From Halichondria panicea (Eukaryota > Porifera > Demospongiae > Suberitida > Halichondriidae), in assembly GCF_963675165.1 (NCBI RefSeq), contig NC_087384.1, positions 4,085,182-4,149,181 on the forward strand: a DNA stretch of 64,000 bases. Reading direction: 5' to 3'. Below the pieces are notes generated by a model. The model searched no databases, was not told where the DNA came from, and saw only the letters and a list, made by a program, of their open reading frames with translations. The translations under genes and the position numbers were made by a program. Numbering within the stretch: position 1 is the stretch's first letter; every line of letters starts with the position of its first letter. This document shows positions 47,001-57,535 of this stretch, piece by piece.

Positions 47001-50000
47001 AATGGGCTTCAACAGCTTGCAGTTACTACAGACAATTCCGAAACCGAAAATACCGAAGATATGCCCGAATTTTCACTCGTTAAACATGTACTATCACAAG
47101 AGCTTCCTCATGAGCTTCAAGATTCGCAAATTTGCACAGCTTATGAGTCATTAATATCTAAAGAGAAGCTACAATCAATTTGGGAATGCCTGGTGGAAGA
47201 TGATATTTTCAATTTTTGTCTGCAGACCCTGGTGAATCAATTTGCTCTCTTGCCTACAACCAGTGGCTCTGTGTACAGCACACGCACTAAAATCAAGCCT
47301 GTCTATTGTATGGGCTCAGAGCCTCAGCGGGCTTTCCGATACAGTGTATCCCCAGTAGACATTACTGGAGCCTTTCGCACAATGAAGGAGCTTGGCCTAC
47401 CTTTCCTGGATGCTGAGATTATAGGCGAGGCATCAATCACAAGCTGTGCAACACTTTTTGATGTAGACATTATCTTAGAGTATCTCTGCTGCCTTCACGA
47501 GGAAAGTGACCTCACTAATCATCTTAATAAGGAAGTGGTGGTGGTCTTAATTAACTATTTCAGAGCTGTTCATTTCCGGAAAGACTTAAATAGCTGCATT
47601 CGAATCAAGTCTTTACCTCTGTTTGAGAATATTGATGGAACGTTCACATGTTTGGAAGGGAAAACTGCTTATGTATGGCCAAGGAGTCTGTGTAAAACAG
47701 GATACCAAAAATGGTTGAAAAGATATGACAATCATGTTTTTCTTGAGCCATTTGCTAGCTGGACTACATTGGGAACTCCCGATGATCTACTAATCAAAAA
47801 GCTGCCAGCTGAACAAGTCTACACTAAATACATCTTTCCAGCCTTTTCTGAGATGAATGAGAAAGAACGATGCGATCATCTTAAGCAAATTAAAGATGAA
47901 CTTTTTGATCGCCTTTTCGACCACGATTATGCAGCAGCTCTGTTTTTTAAAAATAGATTAATTGATCTTCCCTGTATTGGTGGGGATAACGAATTTCTGA
48001 GGCCTGTCAGAAATTTTTGCGACCATGAGTCTGAAGTTCTTCAAACATTTAAAACTCGCCATCGATTTTTACCAGATTCATTCATGCATGACAAACCCCA
48101 CTCTAAGACTTGGTTGACCTTTTTCAAACAAATTGGTTTAAAATGTTATCTAACAACTGATGAGTATTTGGACCTCTGTAAAGCCGTTTCTAGAGGTCAA
48201 CATGAGGATCCAAAAACAGCTTCTGAAATTCTCATCAAACATATGTTCTCTGATGAAGTTAAAACAAAGCTTAAATGGCATGCCAATGTAGGGTTTTTAC
48301 ACAGTGTCGCTGATATACCTTTTGTGTGTACTGAACAACAACCCAAGTATGAATGGATAAGTCCAGCTGCTAAGCCATGCAACAGAGTGAAGTCAGGTGA
48401 CAAATACATAAGTATGACCAAGCTAAGCGAGGCAACATTGACAAATCAGGCACACCTGTTATGGACAGTAAAATGTGTAGTTTCTATTCCTGGATATTAC
48501 AGTGTTTTGGCTAAAATAGAAGATGAGCAAATGCTTAAGCACCTAAAACTAACTCAGACTGCAGAAACTTGCCTCGTGATTCAAAATGTCAGAAATATTT
48601 GTTTGTCTAGCAAGTTAGCTAGCCATAAACTGTTTGATCAATATCCTGAGTGTTTAAAAAAGCCGGAAAATGGAGAAGATCTTGTTTCAGTAATGTGCCA
48701 GCACTTTGAGTTCATTGCTTCTGAGCCGGAATCAAACTTTGATTATAGTACCCTCACCGAACTCCGTTGTATTCCTGTTCACAGTACTTTCGGCGAAAAT
48801 GTCAGGTGGCAGGTTGTGCTAATAAAACCATGTAATGCTGTTGTCAACATATGCTCCGAATTAGAGTTCTTTCATCCATTTATTCATCACTTGCCATCCA
48901 AACTGGCGTCCATTGAATTTCTTGAAAAAATCGGTGTTGATAAAAAATTGCAAATTAAGCACATGCAAATTGTTTTTGAAGCAGCCCATAATATCTCACA
49001 AGGAGACGAGTTGGATGAAAACACTAAGAAAAGTGTTGTTGAAGCTGTTAAGTACTTGTACCGACTGCTGAAAAAAACACCCGAGCCTCAATCTGCTCAA
49101 CCTATGCTAAATCAATTGGGAGAAGTTTCCTTAGAAACCCAACTGGATCCTTTGTACTTACCAACTGTGCAGCACAAGCTTGGTTTGTCCACTGAGTTGG
49201 TGTATGCTGATGATCCTAATTATCGTGGTGGAATGCAATGCCTGGACTTGAGCGACACAAACTATCAAGAGCTATCCATAGAGTCTTCCTTGTATAACTT
49301 CACTGATACAAGCTTTTGTGCCCTCCTGCCCGAATCATTAAAGCCAGTTGGGCTTTCCCAAATTTCCACCATGCATGTCGCCTCTAGCTGTGAGGAAGAC
49401 TTGGATGACAGTGTTATTGTAAAACGTTTGAAGACCACTCTCTCCATAGAGATATTAAGTAAAGGGTGTCTCTCGGTTGTACAAGGCATAACCCACCGAA
49501 AGGGCATATACCAGGCACTTGAAACGCCGCTTATTAGCTTTTTAAGCAATGTGAACGTTGTTTCCATGAAACGCTTAAAAACTTCTGTTGTCTTGAACAC
49601 TAGCGGTCGAGAAATAGGGGAAGCAAGAATGCCATGCTTTTTCAAAAGTACAAACTCAACACTGTACATTGACTCTGATTTGGATTCAGGTGAGTCTGGA
49701 GATGAACCAGTGATGCTAGTACTAAGCCACATCATGTTGATTATTGAGAAAGAGAATATCCCTGATGCAAATTTGAGAGTAATTGAGGGGTTACTAAGAA
49801 TGCTGCTGAAAGCTCAGTCAGCACAAAAAGTGAGAGAGATTCTTAACAAAAAGGGGATCGACCTAGAAGACATTGCTATGGATAAAATCGAATTTCACAT
49901 AGGATCAGAAATACCTCAATGCTGGATACACCGTCTAGATCAAAGTCCCGACAATATATACCACTCTGGAGAAAAGATTGGTTTTGAAGTATTCCATGGG

Positions 50001-51104
50001 CATTTCATTTTTGCTGAAGTTCTTGATCCAGTTTTACCTGAAGGATGCAAAGATTTTGAGAATGTGTCGCATATTGAAATGCAGTATCAAATATTCATTA
50101 CTGAAGACGATGAAGATGGCAAGATTGTCAGTGTCCTCAACTTGTACAAGTTCCTTCGGTCATCACAGCCACAGATAGAAGAGCTGGCCCCAGACTCGAT
50201 GGATATCTTACCCTATGATGGTGAAACTTACGCTACCAGGAGGAAATTACAAAGAGAAGACATTGAAGACATAAAAAAAGAACTCATGGAGCAATTGGAC
50301 AGCATATGGAGGCTGACGGAAGAAGAGAAACAGAAAGCAATTAAGCGTCTTTACTTAAAGTGGCATCCAGACAAGAACCCTGAGAATGAAGATGTGGCTG
50401 AAGATATCTTCAAGTTTCTTGTAGCCGAAATTGAACGAAGAGGTCATGTGACGCTACCAAAAGCCATGTGGGATAGCGAGGCTAAAACACATGGTTTCAA
50501 TTGGCGATATGAATTTGATCGGCACGGCAGACAACAAACAAGTGGTGGTAGCTGGTGGTGGAGTGGTGGTGGTGGTGGTGGTGGTGGTGGTGGTGGTGGT
50601 GGAGGAGGCGGAAGTGAAAGTCAAAGAAGAGACAGAACGTATCAACCTCCGTTTGATAGGCATGATTTTCAAATTAAAGGCAATCAAGTTGAAGGTAAAA
50701 GGTGGCTAAGACAAGCAGTGGTTGATGAAAAGGTTTTACGGATTATTTTTGCTGCACTTTCTTCTGAACCAGAGATTGCTTGTGCAGTTTGTTTCCAGGC
50801 TCATCAGGTAGCTGAGAAATCTTTAAAGGCAGGAAAATTTTACGTTTTCGGTCTCTCTGAGAAAGCTCTAAAAACATCCAAACTTGTCACTCACGCATAT
50901 GGACTCCAGCATGAACTTGGCAGCAAGGCATCAGACCTGCCTGGTTTGTCATCTCGACTAGAGGATTATTCCCAGAAGACACGTTATCCTGACCAATGCA
51001 ACCCAACAACCATTCCTGCCACATTGTTCACTAGTGAGCAAGCTGCTAATGCTATACAAGACGCTCAATCCATTTTGACTGTAATTCAGAACATTGTAAT
51101 CTAA
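32025..51104 (+). CDS. SACS: Sacsin orthologue, three coding exons including one of 12.9 kb
   Basis: Giant co-chaperone linked in vertebrates to Hsp70 and to cytoskeletal and mitochondrial homeostasis. Exons 32025-32126, 34716-34974 and 38230-51104; phases join to 4,411 aa (human 4,579). Three sacsin repeats each start with an HSP90-like ATPase region: EMIQNADDARAKK (about 35) with GRFGIGFNSVYHIT, KELLQNADDAKATE (about 1397) with GKFGIGFCSVYHMT, and KELLQNADDSKATK (about 2375) with GQFGIGFNVVYHLT. A J domain follows (IKRLYLKWHPDKNPEN, HPD about 4166), then a Gly tract and a C-terminal HEPN domain (about 4278-4405; RWLRQA, ACAVCFQAHQVAEKSLKA, KTRYPDQ). The start is the exon-1 ATG, which supplies PPLSVTIKAILERYPDG, aligned with the segment before the first repeat. 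The N-terminal ubiquitin-like domain of human sacsin is absent. The acceptor at 38228-38229 gives an ungapped join; the frame stays open upstream to 38091, but that part is intronic. AATAAA at 51204. Confidence 0.93.
32363..32591. repeat. Foldback element in sacsin intron 1
   Basis: Left end TACCGTATAGCGCGAAATTT and right end its complement, AGACTTCGCGCTATACGGTA. About 229 bp. Inner segments CGCGGATTTCGTGGG and CCACGAAAAT also pair. Same family as 3525-3632. Confidence 0.75.
33146..33835 (-). other. Candidate antisense gene tail inside sacsin intron 1 (three exon-like segments)
   Basis: On the complement, three segments with good splice sites join in phase 0: 33791-33835 (LYDTLPMFPTRLEWM), 33512-33553 (GELFAEALLLNKGL) and 33146-33232 (DVKQKARKKRRKSSS, ending with a stop). 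Further exon-like pieces lie upstream at about 33905-33947 and 34039-34089 (DELQSACILALQIAKTL), with less certain joins. The Lys/Arg-rich tail resembles a nuclear or nucleolar localisation signal. I do not recognise the protein. Chance cannot be excluded. Confidence 0.4.
35690..36045 (+). repeat. Partial copy of repeat family A in sacsin intron 2
   Basis: Shares CTTGTAGCTA with an AAAAGCTAG block, GAAGAGACTGCAACAGC, AGAAGGTGGCTAGAAGTC, GCAACCGTTGAGCAGTTA, a CA-rich tract and CGGCTACGCCTCGAGGCATA with the 36350-36985 copy. The preceding 35540-35690 holds imperfect inverted repeats. Confidence 0.7.
36350..36985 (+). repeat. Near-complete copy of repeat family A
   Basis: Begins near TAACGAGTGTTGCAAGCTGC and ends CGGCTACGCCTCGAGGCATA. 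Collinear with 16365-17085 over its whole length, with small indels. No open reading frame. Confidence 0.8.
36987..37648 (+). repeat. Composite repeat with direct duplication and hairpin
   Basis: Starts GAAAGCACCGCAGGTGCTGA and ends GCACCGAGGCATAATTTT. An inverted version occupies 56246-57081. Inside are two 52-bp direct copies (CTGCATGCAGGCAGAATCTA at about 37094 and 37141), the hairpin at 37249-37366 and a family-A-like 3' half. Confidence 0.7.
37249..37366. repeat. Perfect hairpin with partly duplicated arm
   Basis: TGGTAGCTGCAACAGTGAGA and its continuation AGAGAGCTGCAAAGCTCTAC occur, the latter twice in direct order, and then return in exact inverted order ending TGTTGCAGCTACCAA. The arm is about 47 bp with almost no loop. 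Confidence 0.85.
50564..50612 (+). repeat. Coding GGT trinucleotide microsatellite in sacsin
   Basis: About twelve consecutive GGT codons followed by GGA/GGC codons, encoding a 16-17 Gly run between the J domain and the HEPN domain. The reading frame is preserved. Confidence 0.9.
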
Positions 51105-51203
51105 AGTTTAAGTTAAGATATTAACTTAGTAGTAATGTACTGTTATATATAGTCTTAAAGTAGTGGTGTGCACGTGATATTTAGGATTTTTGGACATCTT
51201 CAT

Positions 51204-51209
51204 AATAAA
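51204..51209 (+). terminator. Polyadenylation signal AATAAA of sacsin
   Basis: The hexamer lies 100 bp after the sacsin stop codon, in an AT-rich 3' UTR. Confidence 0.6.
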
Positions 51210-51534
51210 GGAACATGTTGCTATAATAGTACGTATAATACTGTGCTGATTGCTGAGTTGTCATTGTGATTCAGTTTGTACTTGATCTCTAGTAGAAAGT
51301 ATTATACAACTGAGACACATTAGCAATGTGAAGAAATGCTGGATTGACTGCATGGGGGAATTAAGTATGGAAACTGAGAACTCAAGAAAGGGGAAAGAGC
51401 CCTATATATATGGAGCAATCTGTTACACGTCATTCACATGTATAATTAGACTACATTACATCATCTGTAATTGATCTGATTGGCTAAAAACATTAATTAG
51501 ATTACATGGAAGCATAATCTACAAGAAGGTACTT

Positions 51535-51640
51535 ATTCTACAGGAAGTGGACGCATATTCTACAGGAAATGGGCGCCTATTCTACAGGAAGTGGACACAT
51601 AGTCTACAGGAAATGGACGCATATTCTACAGGAAGTGACA
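51535..51640. repeat. 22-bp tandem repeat, about 4.7 units
   Basis: Units of the form ATTCTACAGGAAGTGGACGC plus AT, alternating AAGTGG and AAATGG/GGG variants. A degenerate unit precedes it (ATAATCTACAAGAAGG) and GCAGGAAGTTCTC follows. Non-coding minisatellite. Confidence 0.9.
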
Positions 51641-52179
51641 AACATTTGCAGGAAGTTCTCAAAAGTTGGAATGAAATTTTTAGTGAAAGTGACAAGATGA
51701 CAAAAACATTATAAAAAACACAGAAAGCAATAGTTTGTTCAGTCAATATCCATGTCCACTAGCACTGTTGCTTTGTATTGCTTTTTCCAGTTGGGCATGG
51801 GCAGGAAGCATCAAAAACACTTCAGCAATCGCTTGACACTTTCTATTGAATTTTTAAGGTTCCATGCTGGACTTCCATGCCGGTCCAGTCTGCTCTATAC
51901 CCCCTCCACTCCACCACAGAGCTTCATTCTTCTTCTTATAGTGTTGCAGTCAGTCTTTTTACTTGTCTGTTTTTTCCAGTATCTTCAAGAAGCGTTTCAC
52001 AAGCTCTACTAAGTTTTACTGTAGTTTTTCGTTGTTTTGAAGCCGTCTTCTTGTCTTTTTCTGTCAACTGGTGTCTCTCACAGCGTCCAGCTCGCACAAA
52101 TTCAATTTCTGTTGCTACGCACCAAACCTGGCTTTTTATAACCACGTCTCGCGCATGCGCAATGAAGTCCAAGTTAGAT

Positions 52180-52313
52180 AGACCACACCCACTCGTAGAA
52201 TATGCGTCTTAGTAACCGCCTTGGTTACGGTTAGATTCCCTCGGCTTTGCGCCTCGGGCTAACCGCAACCGCGGAGGTTACATAGACGCATATTCTACTC
52301 TTAGGTGTAGTCT
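52180..52313. repeat. Foldback repeat with long near-perfect arms
   Basis: AGACCACACCCACTCGTAGA followed by ATATGCGTCT pairs with AGACGCATATTCTACTC followed by GGTGTAGTCT. Inner arms GGTTACGGTTAG and CTAACCGCAACC also pair. A similar architecture occurs at 57886-57999. Confidence 0.8.
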
Positions 52314-52370
52314 ATCCTATAATTATACATGTGACACGAATTTTTTGGTAAAATTTAATAGTTGCAGGTA

Positions 52371-52444
52371 TAGCCTCGATTCCAGGCCGCTGAGAAAGGC
52401 GGCCTGGAATCGAGGCTATATTCAAGGGGCTGGAGTAGAGGCTA
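52371..52444. mobile_element. 74-bp foldback element with 10-bp target duplication
   Basis: TAGCCTCGATTCCAGGCCGC pairs exactly with GCGGCCTGGAATCGAGGCTA across an 8-base loop. A short tail ending GAGGCTA follows. GTTGCAGGTA flanks both sides (52361-52370 and 52445-52454), perfect over 10 bp. Same ends as 28810-29395. Confidence 0.85.
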
Positions 52445-52884
52445 GTTGCAGGTACAACAATATCAGTGCCTGGTAGTGTCAAACCTGCAACAAATTAAAG
52501 ATGCATGCTGATGATAGGATGGGCCGTTATCATGCAGATCACACCCTCACTAATTCTTGCTGCTTGAAATTCCATTGTCCACGCACATGATGTTGTCATA
52601 ACTCCTAGTTTTGTTTTTGGTACACAATCTATGCACATTAATTTTGAGAGACATAAAGTAGGGCCTATTAGGATCTACATCTATTTATGCTTAACCTATT
52701 CTTATGCTCTAGCGTTACCATTAAAATAATTGCATGGGGGCGGGCGGCTTATACCTGTGCATGGGTGGATAATAATTATCCTGACCTAGAACAAACTAAA
52801 AAACTGAAAAGAAAAAAACGCTGTCAGTCATATGGGAATGCGGCCTCAGTAATGGGCACAATGGACCAGGACGTTATTATGTGA

Positions 52885-52943
52885 CTGCAATGGCATCAAT
52901 GCACTGAACTTGTAGTGATTCGTGCACGCATGTTGTATCCTCT
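52885..52943. repeat. Copy of the 4606-4711 palindrome arm
   Basis: GCAATGGCATCAATGCACTG, then AACTTGTAGTGATTCGTGCA and CGCATGTTGTATCCTCTG, as at 7620-7683. Confidence 0.7.
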
Positions 52944-53027
52944 GACCATTTCCTTTAGGAAATTTGAATCATTGTATTTTGTGTACAACGTATGAATTAT
53001 GTAATAGTACAGTCGTAGATTATTGTA

Positions 53028-53214
53028 TTATACCGTATTAGAATGTTTTGTGAGTATCAATATTTAGTTATGCAAACTGTGCAAGGGTGATCAATTCGCA
53101 ACAATAAAATCACAAAACTTAAAATTAGTACGGCCAGAACGCAATAGTTAGATCACAAAGGGTCAATGATTTGGCTCATTTGCAAGGTTTTTCACCCCCA
53201 GTAATACGGTATAA
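53028..53214. repeat. Foldback repeat with ATACCGTATTA ends
   Basis: Starts TATACCGTATTAGAATGTTT and ends CAGTAATACGGTATA. A deleted relative with the same left end lies at 19481-19530. Non-coding. Confidence 0.6.
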
Positions 53215-53402
53215 TTATAGCCGATAATTTTCAAAGGGCAAAACTATAGATACTAAACATTCGTGGTTGTCACTGGTTGAGCAATAATATTGCCAATATA
53301 ATTATAATAGTTGGGGGGACTTGTACAGAAAAATAGAGGTGAAAGGTGAAAGTAATACAGTGTAATGGTCAACTCAGTTTAATTCTCAACCTCAACATCC
53401 AC

Positions 53403-53895
53403 CAAACTGAAACTGTATCTGTCGTTGGGTCGCTCTCAACTGTCCTACTGTTCTCAGCTATGGAGGCCTGCGTTTATCAAAGATATTAATGCTCTGGAGC
53501 GTATACAAAGGAGGGCCACCAAATTTATTTTAAGTTATGAGTCAAGAAATCCTAATAATTATGACCTACAAAGAAAGACTCACCAAGTTAAAGCTTCTTC
53601 CGCTTATGTATCACTTTGAACTGGCTGGCGTAATGTTTTTTAAAGTCTTATAATAACCAGTCCTGTCAATTCAATATCAAAAACTTTATTTCATGCCAGT
53701 CAAACTTTAATACTCGTTCATCTGTAAAACTTACTCTTCGTCATGCACACTCGTTCCTATCATTGTCATATGAGCGTATCAAATCAAAAGTCAAAGAGTT
53801 TTTGTGGGCTCACTTTCTCACCAACTTTCATACTGACAATCTCTGTTCATTTCACGTCCACTGTCCTTGTAGCAAATGCACAGCTATTCCGGCAT
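53403..53895 (+). pseudogene. LINE-type retrotransposon 3' remnant (C-terminal reverse transcriptase region)
   Basis: Frame-shifted translation gives KLYLSLGRSQLSYCSQLWRP, then KDINALERIQRRATKFIL. In a second frame come YKERLTKLKLLPLMYHFEL and VMFFK, then FNIKNFISCQSNFNTRSS, HSFLSLSYERIKSKVKEFLW and CPCSKC. The order matches the end of CR1/L2/jockey-like ORF2 proteins. At least two frameshifts and stops make it dead. The 5' part is missing. Confidence 0.8.
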
Positions 53896-54062
53896 TTCCA
53901 CAAGGGTTTTTAGCCGCATAATCATGTGCTCCCTTTAGTTTAGAGGCATTCTGACTTGTTTTCAGATTGACTCATACATTAATATACTTTGTCCTACCCC
54001 TATATCACTCACTGTTGTCAAAATAATGATGCTGTGAAATTATTATCTTGTGGTTTTGAAGA

Positions 54063-55457
54063 ATGCAATCAAGACAAAGGTCAAAGGTTGCAATTAAATT
54101 TGGGATCAAGCTGGTTCAGTCTGGGGCCCGGGCGCGCGCGATAGCTCAACTGATTTCTGCTCAGGTGGAAACAACGCTATTGAGATCTTGCCTGGCATTG
54201 CCCAAACTCTTGTATGTCCTACGTACCTGCCCCCCAGATCACATCACCCATGCAACTCGCCAATTTGATTCAATCATGAGAGAAGCACTGGAATCCATCG
54301 TGAGCAGCCGGATAACAGACTGGTCCTGGCAGAAAGCTTCCCTACCAAGCAACCGTGGCGGCCTCAACCTCCGCAGTGCTGTGTTACATGCCCCTGCAGC
54401 TTTCATTTCCTCAGCTGCCTCCACCAAGACTCTGGTGGAACGTATCCTTAATCGCCCGACCAATCTGGACACCTATCTTGAAAAGGCTGTGAGTGCCTTG
54501 TCATCCTCTTCTTCCCACCCTGAATGGCTCAATCTCGATGACATAGACATCCCTCTACGTCAGCGCCACTTGTCCTGTGCCATTGATGAAGCCATGTACC
54601 AAAACCTATTAGACACATCACCTTCAACCAGGGCTCGTGCTTTGGCAAACTCGTCTGCTCTACCACATGCTGGAGACTGGTTGAACGGGGTGCCATCAGA
54701 TGTGCTTGGCCTCCACATGCAGGACAAGGAATTCAACAGCTGCTTGAAATATTGGCTCGGCATCCCTCTCCACAGTGCCCCCCACCTCTGCCCAGCATGT
54801 CGCACCTCCGCAGATGAGTATGGTGACCATCAAGTTGGCTGTGGCGGAAATGGAGACAGAATCACCCGCCACAACGCGGTCAGAGATGTAATTTTTTCAG
54901 CCGCTCAATCTGCAGTTCTTGGACCATCCCGCGAGGCCCAAGGTTTAATCCCAGAATCCCTGTCAAGACCCGCTGACGTCTTCCTCCCAACTTGGCAAGG
55001 TGGCAGGCCCGCTGCCTTGGACGTCCACGTTATTTCACCTCTCCAGCAAACCCTCATTCATGAAGCTGCCTTCTCCCCTGGACACGCCCTAGAAGTTGGA
55101 GTTAGGCGCAAACTCACCACCCATCTACAGGCCTGCCGCTCCATAGGTGTAAACTTCATTCCCATTGTGGCAGAAACACTAGGAGGTCTAGGCGAAGAAG
55201 CAATCAATATCATAGGTGCCATCGGAAATGCCATCGACCGGAGAGTAACCATGACACATTCCACATCCTCCACCAAGAAGCATCTGTTTCATCGCCTGGC
55301 CATTGCACTTTGGAGAGGAAATACCTGCCTGTGGCTTCATTTCAATTATTCCTTGCTAAAAAGCTGCTTCTATCAGTATCTATATAATTATGCTATAAAG
55401 CATTTTCCATGTGGAAGTCCTATAATTATAGCACACTTAGGCTTGTCACCCACATAA
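54063..55457 (+). mobile_element. Retroelement polyprotein C-terminal part, 464 codons, with zinc-knuckle and endonuclease-like domain
   Basis: The open frame lacks reverse-transcriptase catalytic motifs but begins in what looks like the segment after them (TTLLRSCLALPKLLYVLRT, then DWSWQKASLPSNRGGLNLRS). A Cys/His cluster follows, CPACRTSADEYGDHQVGC, and then RHNAVRDVIF. SRPADVFLP and AALDVHVIS come next. The order C-C-H-C, RHN, R-P-x-D, D-V resembles the restriction-like endonuclease tail of R2/NeSL-type non-LTR elements; that is family-level inference. GC content is higher than in the flanks. The last 50 residues look like read-through. Probably 5'-truncated and not functional alone. Confidence 0.65.
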
Positions 55458-56245
55458 GCCTAAATGAAGCCATAATTGACCACATAACTTCCGGGGGGGG
55501 GGGGCTAACACAACACAAATAAAAATTACAATTTCTATTTTCTTGTCAAGAAACCGCAAGGCCATGACTTATTGATGTTATGTGTCCCGTCATAATTATT
55601 GCATAATAAATTTATAGTAAAAAAGCATGAAGGAGACTGATTATGTTACTATAATTATCTCAGTGAACACTATAAATAACAAGAAACTTTATGAACTGAC
55701 TTTTGCAAGTTCTTTATATAATTGCTAAGCCCTCAGCCACCTGTTGCTATAGAGAGTTTCTTTTTATAAACGCTACAGTCTTACGGCCACATATGTGGCA
55801 TATTTAATATTGAGTTACAGTAACTTTAGTGGCCGGGATGTGTCTCCTGCATTATTTGGGCCCCTGAAATATTCTCCCCAGACATTCAGGAAAGCCATAA
55901 TTTTGGTCTGGGGGACAGACTATTTCGGCTATCGCCTGTAAAATTTGGTCCCTCAGAAAAATATTTGGTCCCCCCATGCAGTCCATTGACAGTAGATAGC
56001 TATTGCAGCGGCAATACAATCACGTACAAACTAGATGGAAGGGACTCGTTATGCATGCGAATGTCTAAACAATAGACCGATGCTAGATCTACCTATTCCC
56101 CTGCAGTATATAAGCACTGTGGCCATTGTATTCTGATGTCCTGTCCTAACCAGTGTATACTTGCATGATGCCAGAGATGTTCGAGAGGGAGAATAGTGGG
56201 GAGAGTGCACCCAATACTTGCGCTGATATCACACTGACAATTGCA

Positions 56246-57081
56246 TATTTATGCCTCGGTGCGCATGCGCAAGTGAGGTATACGGTAGTGTGTTTGTGTG
56301 TGTGTATCTGTGTGTCCGTGTATACTGCTACAGCTGCTCAAGGATCAATGAAGTGCAAGTAAGAGTTTCTATAGACTTCTAGTCATGTTTTCTTGCAAAA
56401 TAATGCTTCGTTCTTGAGTTTAATGCCTGTTTTGCTTGGAATGCCATTGCAGCCTTTCAGAAGAGTGCGTAGAATAACCGTATTGTCCATGGAGTGTTGC
56501 TACTCTACTTAGTAGCACTAGAAAGCTAGCTATTGCATGGTAGCTGCAAGAGTGAGAAGAGAGCTGCAAGGCGCTGATGCATGCAGCCACTATTAATTTT
56601 AGACTTGAACTTTTGACGTAGATCGTTTTAACAACAATCATGGTCGATCATTACCCACTCTTTGTCTTTGATTTGCCTGCATCATGATATAGTCTCGAAT
56701 TCCAGCCGGTTCTCATTGTAAGCGTGGGAGGGAGAAAACAGTCTGGTGACTCGGGGCAGAACATTCTGTCAGTCAGGAATGTAATCATCCTATTAACCAC
56801 ATGGATAATAACCCACACTTTAAATAGAACTGCCGTATTCTCAAATCTATCTTACATTCTTGTGGGTAAAGCTCCAATGAATATACTCTCCTTGCGGGTA
56901 AGGCTCCAATGAATATACTCTACCCACATTCTGTCCGAGACAGAAAAGTACGGTTCACTCCCTCCCACGCTTACAATGAGAACCGGCTGGAATTCGAGAC
57001 TACATCATGATATACAGAGTGTATAGTAGCTTTATGTTAGGCATCTCCACCGAGGCATCAGCACACAGGTGCTTTCAGTTT
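56246..57081 (-). repeat. Inverted copy of the 36987-37648 composite repeat, split by an insertion
   Basis: Begins TATGCCTCGGTGCGCATGCG and ends ACCGAGGCATCAGCAC before GGTGCTTTCAG, the complement of the other copy. It contains GGTCGATCATTACCCACTC and GTAGCTGC blocks in inverse order. The 313-bp element at 56690-57002 interrupts it. Confidence 0.75.
56690..57002. mobile_element. 313-bp foldback element, perfect 10-bp target duplication
   Basis: Left arm TAGTCTCGAATTCCAGCCGG continues TTCTCATTGTAAGCGTGGGA, and the right arm is its exact complement, about 45 bp. CATCATGATA flanks both sides (56680-56689 and 57003-57012). The centre has a direct repeat (AGGCTCCAATGAATATACTC, twice). No ORF. Inserted in the composite repeat. 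Confidence 0.9.
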
Positions 57082-57129
57082 ATTAGCAGCGAATCTTGAA
57101 GGCGATTTGCTTGCTCTGATTGTTCAAAT

Positions 57130-57535
57130 CAGGGGCGGATCTAGCAGGTAGCAGAGGGTGCTCAAGCACCCCCCTGACCTTGGACAAATAATTATCTTTT
57201 TGTCTCATGCACTCATTGGCTGTGGAAGTCACTCTCAGACTTGGTACTAATATATAGCTTGCTGAGTAGCTGTATACCTATATCATACAGTAGTGTCTTT
57301 TAAAAGCTATGATAAAAAATTGACTAGCTACACTGCAGTGCAGGGTAGACTCGACAAGTAAATACAGAGTGCAAGGAACCTCTGCAATGCAAACCACACC
57401 TAATATTAATGTCACATTGATATCGCACCTACCGGAAATGGCGTCAAAAGGGGGCATAACCCTCGATTTTCCGGAATGCTCCTTGCCTCTTGCTCAGCAC
57501 CTATACCTACCACTTTTTTCCTAGATCCGCCACTG
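57130..57535. mobile_element. 406-bp element with CAGGGGCGGATCTAG ends
   Basis: CAGGGGCGGATCTAG on the left is complementary to CTAGATCCGCCACTG on the right with one mismatch. CAAAT flanks both sides (57125-57129 and 57536-57540). Termini of the CAGGGGCGG type are common in non-autonomous hAT-like or related cut-and-paste elements; superfamily assignment is inference. Non-coding. Confidence 0.7.

Larger units (their letters stand above)
51105..53400. other. Post-sacsin spacer with repeats; no gene supported
   Basis: Holds the sacsin polyadenylation hexamer (51204-51209), the 22-bp tandem repeat, foldbacks at 52180-52313, 52371-52444 and 53028-53214, and the repeat arm at 52885-52943. A minus-strand open frame around 51936-52172 lacks an ATG and recognisable domains, so I do not call it a gene. 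Confidence 0.5.

Noticed and set aside
51936-52172. 78-codon minus-strand frame rich in Lys/Arg
   Set aside because: It starts at TTG, has no ATG or splice context, no family match, and overlaps repeat-rich sequence.
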